Positions 58,240 to 64,000 of a DNA stretch of 64,000 nucleotides are shown one piece after another. Location of the stretch: NCBI GenBank assembly GCA_948567375.1, contig OX419761.1:21950501-22014500 (forward strand), in the 5' to 3' direction. The notes beneath the pieces are model-generated. The model was not told where the DNA came from and ran no database searches. It was given only the letters and a program-made list of their open reading frames with translations. The stretch is from Lunularia cruciata. Its lineage: Eukaryota; Streptophyta; Marchantiopsida; Lunulariales; Lunulariaceae. The position numbers and the translations under genes were made by a program. Within the stretch, counting starts at the first letter, position 1; every line of letters begins with the position of its first letter.

Positions 58240-60540
58240 CCTCTCCTCATGAGACTTGTCAAGGATGGTATATGAGCATTGTAAAGATTGCTTTCAAGCA
58301 TATGACCCTTCTAGTGGATTTACCAAGTTTTTTCAAGTGGCTGGAGTAGTAGCAATGAGAGATACTCTTACATCAATTAGTTAGGTGTTAGGTTCTACTC
58401 GACTTTTTGTGATGGAGGAGGACACAAGGAGCATTAGACCAATTGCTATTAGAGAGATCTTTTTGAGCCTGGTTAGTCGCACTATTGTCCTTCAACATCA
58501 ATCTCACTTTTGAGAGCACCTAATTCTACATCAGTTTGGAGGAGCTATACTTAGAGGTTGTGAGGCTATATCTCTAGGCATTAAGGTATTCCTAGATATC
58601 CATTTGAAGTAGGTTGTCCTACAAATGAATGTCGAGAACGCTTTTAATAACATCTCTTGGGCATCTATCTTTAGAGAGCTTAGGGACGCCGGTGGATTCT
58701 TGGCAAGTATCAGCCCTTTTGTGTGGTTGTTATATGCCTCTCTTGCTTCCCTTTACTACCAGCAAGGTTGGTTATATGAGGGAGTCTCTATCTTGGAGTC
58801 AATTGTCAGTACACAACAAGGAGATCCTTTAGAGGGACCTTTTTTTGCCATGGCTCACTTTAGAGCTCTCTTATCTACTACTTTGGGCATGCCAAGTTGT
58901 GTATTTCCCTTCTTGGTAGAAGATACACACATTATGGAGCCCGTAGATCAGATTAGGCAAGCCTTTGATCACTTGACTACCAAGCTACATTTGGTAGGCT
59001 TGAGAGTCAAGGTGTCAAAGTATAGAGCATGGTCCTCTTCAAGTATCCCTTCTCACCTTGAGCTTCTAGAAGAGTGTGTCACATCTATAAATGGATTACG
59101 TTTTCTTGGAGTACTAGTAGGATTTGAGGATTTTGTCACATGCTTCTTAGACATTGCCCTTGAAGAAGATATTCTCCATGTAGATGACCTTCCTCTACTA
59201 GGAGATCCATAGGTGGCATTTGGTATTTTCTCCTCTAGCATTGCTTGTTGACCGTTACCTTCTCCACACAATTCTTCTTTCCTTGACTTTCCTCTCAAGT
59301 TTGAGAGCTTTTGATAGGAGGATTATGGGAGTTTTTGGTGATATCATCATATCAAGGACATTTGAGTGTGTAATGGGGGATTTGGCATGCAAACAAACAT
59401 CTCTACCAATCTTGTATGGAGGAGTAGGCCTATTATTTATGGAGGAGACAACACCTATAGCATTTTTGGGTAGTTGTGCTCTCTTGGACTTCTACTTTAC
59501 TTTGTTTTGTGGTTGCTTATAGGCCAATTTTGGAGACATATGTGGTCAAGGTGGAAGAGGGATCCTTCTCTCTCTAGGTATTATTGCAATAGATGAGAGC
59601 TGGTCTATCTCCATGGATACAAGGGGACCTATCATCCTTTGTTTCACTACCATCAGATTGGACCAAAGGTTTGTAGTCTTTCTTAATAGAGCAACAATGT
59701 CAGCATACACTATATTCTTTCTTAGTTCACTTGTCTATTCCTTGGGGCACTAGAGCACATCTTTGCTCTTGCTCTGGCAAGGATGCAGGCTCTTGGATCC
59801 TAGCTTGACCCTGCATTAGAGAATTCCAACTTGCATCAGCCACCTTTTCTACAACGATGAGGTTCCGCCTAGGTGTGGTCCATCTATCTACATCTTTGTT
59901 ACTCACTTGTGAGTGTGGTTTTACACAAGATGCAACAACAGTCCATATGACACGGTGTCCTTTTGGAGGATTCAGGATAACTACCCATGATGCCATCAAG
60001 GATATAGTGTTTTCTATGGCACAAGAGAGTGGATACCTTGCTTGGAAGGAGCGTTCGTATGTTTTGCAAACAACATGTGTCGGAGTAGACTTATACTTGG
60101 TCAGAGATGATCAAGTGAAAGTGGCGGATGTTGTGATTATAGATCCTATGCGTGATGCAGTTTTGGAGGGAGTGATTACTTATCCTCTTGGATGGGTGGC
60201 GAGCGGAGCAGCGACATCACCTCTTTATTCTTGTAGCCTTGGAGTTATATGGAGTGATGTACACTACGTTTGACACATTTGTCAGAGAGTGCATGAGAGT
60301 TTATCATATTCGACATTAAAGGGGTACCACTCTCACTCTCATAGTTTTTAATATATTTTAGACAGGATGTGTCCATTGCTCCACATAAAGCATTGGCTAG
60401 TGCAATCCATAGGAGAGTAATCACACTAGGTGATGTTTCTTCATACGCTCTTCTAGTTTGTGGACCTTACTACTTGCATAGCTTGGATATCTTAGGTGTA
60501 GTAGGGCAGATATCTCATATAGACACTATTGGAATCTAAC
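58240..60540 (+). pseudogene. Non-LTR retrotransposon RT and C-terminal endonuclease, decayed
   Basis: The best open part (58625-59212) is a non-LTR reverse transcriptase core. Motif A is readable as NVENAFNNIS, with N in place of the catalytic Asp; then QQGDPLEGP (motif B) and VEDTHI (motif C, usually A-D-D). Later (59857-60273) comes a zinc-like CX1CX9HX3C (CECG...VHMTRC), then HDAIKDI, WKERSY, GVDLYLVRDD and VADVVIIDP. This resembles the CCHC plus restriction-like endonuclease ending of R2-type elements. The final piece near 60390-60538 is also kept in the older copy at 47395-48780. Stops and lost catalytic residues show it is dead. The R2-like assignment is from motif order recalled from memory. 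Confidence 0.65.
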
Positions 60541-60563
60541 CCCATTTTACCTCTTTTGTCTCT

Positions 60564-60607
60564 CCCTTGTGAGGCTTGATGAGGCCTCCCATCAAGCCTC
60601 ACAAGGG
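60564..60607. repeat. Perfect 17-bp stem, 10-bp loop hairpin
   Basis: CCCTTGTGAGGCTTGAT and ATCAAGCCTCACAAGGG pair exactly around GAGGCCTCCC. It lies just after the coding end of the non-LTR element and before the esterase gene. A weakly similar stretch (CCCTTGCAAGGTTTATGAT, near 48839) follows the other non-LTR copy, so it may belong to the element's 3' end. Confidence 0.9.
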
Positions 60608-60928
60608 GGTCTTCCCATCCTTCATCATGTGTTCTAGGTGTTCACCTTTCCCATTTCTTACATCTACTTACTTGAATGGGCCCCTTTTCAGCCGGGACGG
60701 TCTCTAACCCAAAGCTGTAGAATAAATCTCGACTTCCCGACCAGATTTGGCCTGGGGTCGGTTGGGGAAATGCTCTATTTTGACTGCTAGTGACCGGGAG
60801 CCGGATACAGGGCAAGTCAGACTTGCAGGTAACGGGACCATTCAAGCTCAAAGAACACTGACTCCCGGGCACACACCAGGACAAGTACCTGGTTATGTGC
60901 AAGCGCTCCCGGGAGAATCCGAAACTGG

Positions 60929-60961
60929 CGTCACCAGTAAACTGGGAGTTTACTGGTGACG
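60929..60961. promoter_or_regulatory. Perfect promoter hairpin with paired TGACG motifs
   Basis: CGTCACCAGTAAACT and AGTTTACTGGTGACG are exact reverse complements around GGG, ending 9 bp before the TATA box of the esterase gene. Each arm carries CGTCA/TGACG, the core bound by plant TGA-type bZIP factors. Regulation by such factors is inference. Confidence 0.75.
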
Positions 60962-60969
60962 ACATCGTC

Positions 60970-60976
60970 TATATAG
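60970..60976 (+). promoter_or_regulatory. Probable TATA box of the esterase gene
   Basis: TATATAG, about 200 bp upstream of the start codon, in sequence that is not repetitive. It predicts transcription starting near 61000 with a 5' untranslated leader of about 180 bp. Confidence 0.6.
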
Positions 60977-61177
60977 TGTGCTAATCTCGACAGTCCCGGC
61001 ACATACATTTTACCGATAGAGCCTCAGATCTACTGGTACGTTGCCGCCCCACGGTAAAACATTTCTCCCGAGGCCCTGCAGGTTTATCACCTGACGAGAA
61101 GTGGTGCGGGAGAGAATTCAGCTTCATGAGAGCAAGAGAGTAAAGGTCGCATAATCGAACACATATTACAGTAAAAG

Positions 61178-63351
61178 ATGGCTCTGAGGCCACAAGCTGT
61201 TCTCTTTGGGGACTCCATCACGCAGAGATCCTTCAGCGACTCCGGCTGGGGTGCCAGTTTGGTCAATTACTACGCTCGCAAGGTAACCCCTCTCTGGCTC
61301 TGAAATTTTCTTGCTTACTTCGATCGTGATTGATTTGTGAATAATGGCGAAGATCCCGTCCAAAGGTCTCTCGATGGGATCGCATCGTGCACTTATTTCG
61401 GACATTTGTGTGATTTAAGTGTCGAGAATCCGCTTATTGGTTTCAATTACGTGAGTTTCGAGTTCTTCATTGGAGAATCAATTCCACATCTCAATGTGCC
61501 TAAGTGCCTATGCTTATCGTTGCTTTGATTGAAGGAACTGGATACAGTAGCAGCTGACGGTTCGGAAGATGATTGGGGTCTCAAGTTGGTTTTTTCTGTT
61601 TAGAGTTCCACGATGTCCAATGGAGCTTGTCATGTTTGGTCATATTTCGCTGCTCGGTGTAAGGTTGAAGACGTAGGGTAGAGTTAGGATTCATTGGCAG
61701 CCTGATTATCATTAATTTATATTATCGTTAAAATATTTTCTTCGGTGGTGAAAATATATCGTGACTTCTTTGTTGATTGTTGTGCAGGCGGATGTAGTTC
61801 TTCGAGGATATAGTGGCTACAATACACGCTGGGCGTTATATCTCCTGAACAAAATCTTGCCTATTGTAATACTGCTCGTCCTGTACCAAGTTAAATTGCT
61901 TGTACAATTTTCCTCCACCACCTGTATTTATGACCACATGAATTCTGGAAGAACCACTTATGCAGTGTTCCTGGTATCAATTACAGCAAGGTCATAGCTA
62001 TGCTCAAAATATGTTGAGTTTCTTCCGGTGGTCCAAGTAGGCAAGCTTAAATTCTCAAAGTAAAACATCGTCAGATTAGCGAATTCAAGACTGTCAACTT
62101 GAATCAAGTGGCAGCAAGGTGTTGTTGTGTAAGCGATTTGAGACGCTTTTCGCTTGGTTGTGACTGCAGCCATCCTCAAGCCCTCCTCTGTTCGTAACAG
62201 TATTTTTCGGAGCTAATGATTCTGCCCTTCCAGATAGAGCCAGCAAAAATCAACATGTGTCAATATCTGAGTACAAGGCGAACTTGCACAAAATTGTAGG
62301 TCACTTGAAGGTGAGTCCGACTATTTACTCCGTGTACACATATTCGGCTACATGATAGACGCTCTAAATTATTATCAGCATTACATAGAAGTTGTTTCTT
62401 CAAGGTGCTCCTGACACATTTTTCTTCACTCTGACAGGAAGTCAAAGCAAAACACATTATCCTCATTACACCACCACCAGTTTCTATATCGGGTCGTCAA
62501 GCGTATGCAAGGTCATTTAAAATTTTCAAGCTCTTTACATTTCGAGTTTCGACAAGTACTTCGGAACAAGTGGACTGATTCTGCTTCTTTTCCTTAGGAC
62601 CACCTACGGGGATAAGACAGAAGTCCTTCCAGAGCGCACAAACGAAGCTGCAGGGGCCTATGCAGAGGCTTGTGTATCGGTGGCGCAAGAGCTAGGTGTT
62701 AAAGCCTTGAACATATGGTCAATCTTCCAGGAAATACCAAACTGGCAAGAGAATTTACTTTGGTGAGTGAGAAAGAAACGTATTGTCTTGCCTCTCTGTC
62801 CTCCTCCTTGAGCCTACTGTTGAGTGATGCTTTGGTGCGCTTTGAGTAATGTGCAGTAGAAGAAAATTGAAGCAATCTGTATTTCCGGGGGAACATGAAT
62901 TCACGGACATTGTCCTTTGAATAAACGGCTCTTGCTGGGAGGGAAACAACTTCACTGTTTCCGAGTTATCTTGAAAGGAAGAGTAGATCTGGCACCATCT
63001 TACCAGAACACAAGGTAGAAGGCACAGAGTATAGTCTATCCCTCAAGACACATATCAGAGACGAGGCCTCACTTCTAAATCTGGCAAGAACATTAGTGTT
63101 ATTTTTGTTAACTATCTGATGTGCATGGCTTCTGCAGCGACGGGTTGCATTTCAGTCCTGAAGGTAACAAGAAGCTGTTTGAGGAACTTGTGAAAATTCT
63201 TGAAGATCCCAGCTTGAGTCCGTCCCTAAAATGGGATACACTGCCGTGGGACTTTCCTGAATATGATGAAATCGACCACGAAGATCCTTCGCAGACTTTT
63301 GGACCCCTGGACAGCTCCTCGATTCAAGAGATTTTGCCCCGTTATGGCTGA
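61178..63351 (+). CDS. GDSL/SGNH esterase, isoamyl acetate-hydrolysing type, six exons
   Basis: This is the only intact cellular gene. Exons: 61178-61282, 61788-61865, 62170-62310, 62438-62511, 62598-62762, 63138-63351; every intron is GT-AG. They join without a stop into 258 codons, the usual size of the plant IAH1/CPRD49-like family (about 240-260). An in-frame TAA at 61172-61174 and a good context (AAGATGG) fix the start. SGNH blocks: FGDSIT with nucleophile Ser13; GYSGYNTRWA (42-51) for the oxyanion hole; GAND (75-78) with Asn77; DGLH with Asp189 and His192. There is no signal peptide or membrane segment, so the enzyme is probably cytosolic. Family members hydrolyse short-chain esters; the natural substrate is unknown. 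The acidic C-terminus (FPEYDEIDHEDPSQTF) is outside the catalytic fold. The exon 2-3 join could shift by a codon or two. Confidence 0.9.
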
Positions 63352-64000
63352 CTCTCTAATGGCCGGACCGATATTTTGTTGTTTTACGCAGAGATTAGAG
63401 ATACAGCTCCTAGTCTAGAATCGTTCGATGAACATTTGTTTTAATCAGTCTTTTAGATTAAACATTCTATCCTGTCGCAAGTGCGGCGATTCATAGCTCA
63501 AGCTCATGAAGGAAGTGCTTTGTAGACACTGAGTAGGATGACCCGTGAACTAGGGAAACTCATAGATGATCTATCATATGGAGCCTCAGGGCAAAGTTTA
63601 TTAATTGCATAGAAGAAGCGCATAGACTCTCATACTTCTTTGACATTGCTGAAACGGCCAGTACGGTCCTACAATTTAGGTAAAGGGCCACAGTGGCTTC
63701 AACTCCAACCGACGAAAGGTCAGATGATGGCCGTCTGCTATGTGCAGCTCTGTTTAGAGTGGAAGCTTGCACTATCCGATGTGCACATCTTGGTCTACAA
63801 TCTGCGTGTGAAGTTTGTTGCAAGCTGGATATAGCTAGTCCGTCCCTAAAACAGGATCTCATGACCCTTTGACTCATTTATAAAAGTAAAAAATCTGAGA
63901 CTCTAATAGGACAACGGAAGCTAAGTGGACTGATATGACGGACACTAAGGCAGAACGCTAGGTAAAGGTGCAGGAACTGCCAAAGTGATGAACCAGTCTC
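63352..64000 (+). other. Esterase 3' untranslated region and downstream DNA
   Basis: After the TGA stop the sequence is non-repetitive. No canonical AATAAA is seen near the stop; GATTAAAC near 63456 is a possible weak poly(A) signal. Short opposing open frames (63560-63877 minus, 63640-63834 plus) have no domain. A 14-mer GTCCGTCCCTAAAA occurs in the last exon (63219-63232) and again at 63838-63851. Confidence 0.5.

Noticed and set aside
60642-60965. 107-codon minus-strand ORF over the esterase promoter
   Set aside because: No domain, and it overlaps the promoter hairpin that itself creates symmetrical codons.
63560-63877. Opposing ORFs downstream of the esterase
   Set aside because: Short, overlapping on both strands, no recognisable domain or splice context.

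Overview
The window looks like repeat-rich nuclear DNA of a land plant or close streptophyte relative. The evidence is plant-type Ty3/gypsy retrotransposons, primer-binding sites resembling plant tRNA-Asp and initiator tRNA-Met, an interstitial TTTAGGG-type telomeric tract (46622-46654), and one GT-AG-spliced gene of a plant esterase family. The RLE-type non-LTR element hints at an early-diverging lineage such as a bryophyte, lycophyte or alga, but I cannot name the species.

About 90% of the recognisable sequence is transposable element. (1) 1-17845: element A, a large Ty3/gypsy element with 3.76-kb LTRs; its 5' LTR is cut by the window edge. A young complete family-B element (2271-10073, LTRs with one mismatch in 679 bp) is inserted between its gag and pol. 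(2) 17846-23803: a minus-strand chromovirus start (LTR, leader, gag) broken by two family-A insertions, one of them a 3757-bp solo LTR (19127-22883) with a near-perfect target duplication. (3) 24004-43648: an old minus-strand family-B element (C). Its leader is split by another family-B element (D, 30369-42263), which itself contains a head-to-head pair of family-B 3' halves (E and F) and a family-A LTR piece. (4) 43649-51402: decayed or unrecognised DNA with a degraded chromovirus-type LTR, a telomeric tract, a non-LTR remnant and several small repeats. (5) 51840-60540: a non-LTR element with an apparent restriction-like endonuclease, interrupted by a complete chromovirus (52654-58234, perfect CATAG duplication). 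(6) 60640-64000: the only intact cellular gene, a six-exon GDSL/SGNH esterase of the isoamyl-acetate-hydrolysing type, with a TATA box and a promoter hairpin.

The two most unusual signals are protein-coding potential in unexpected parts of the retroelements. Family-A LTRs carry a long, decayed but recognisably conserved ORF with a globular N-terminal part and a long coiled coil, seen in four LTR copies. Family-B elements carry a separate zinc-knuckle ORF upstream of gag-pol, seen in three copies. Many premature stops look like C-to-T changes at Gln and Arg codons, as expected from methylcytosine deamination. Chromovirus-type LTRs contain perfect three-pentamer heat-shock-element motifs.
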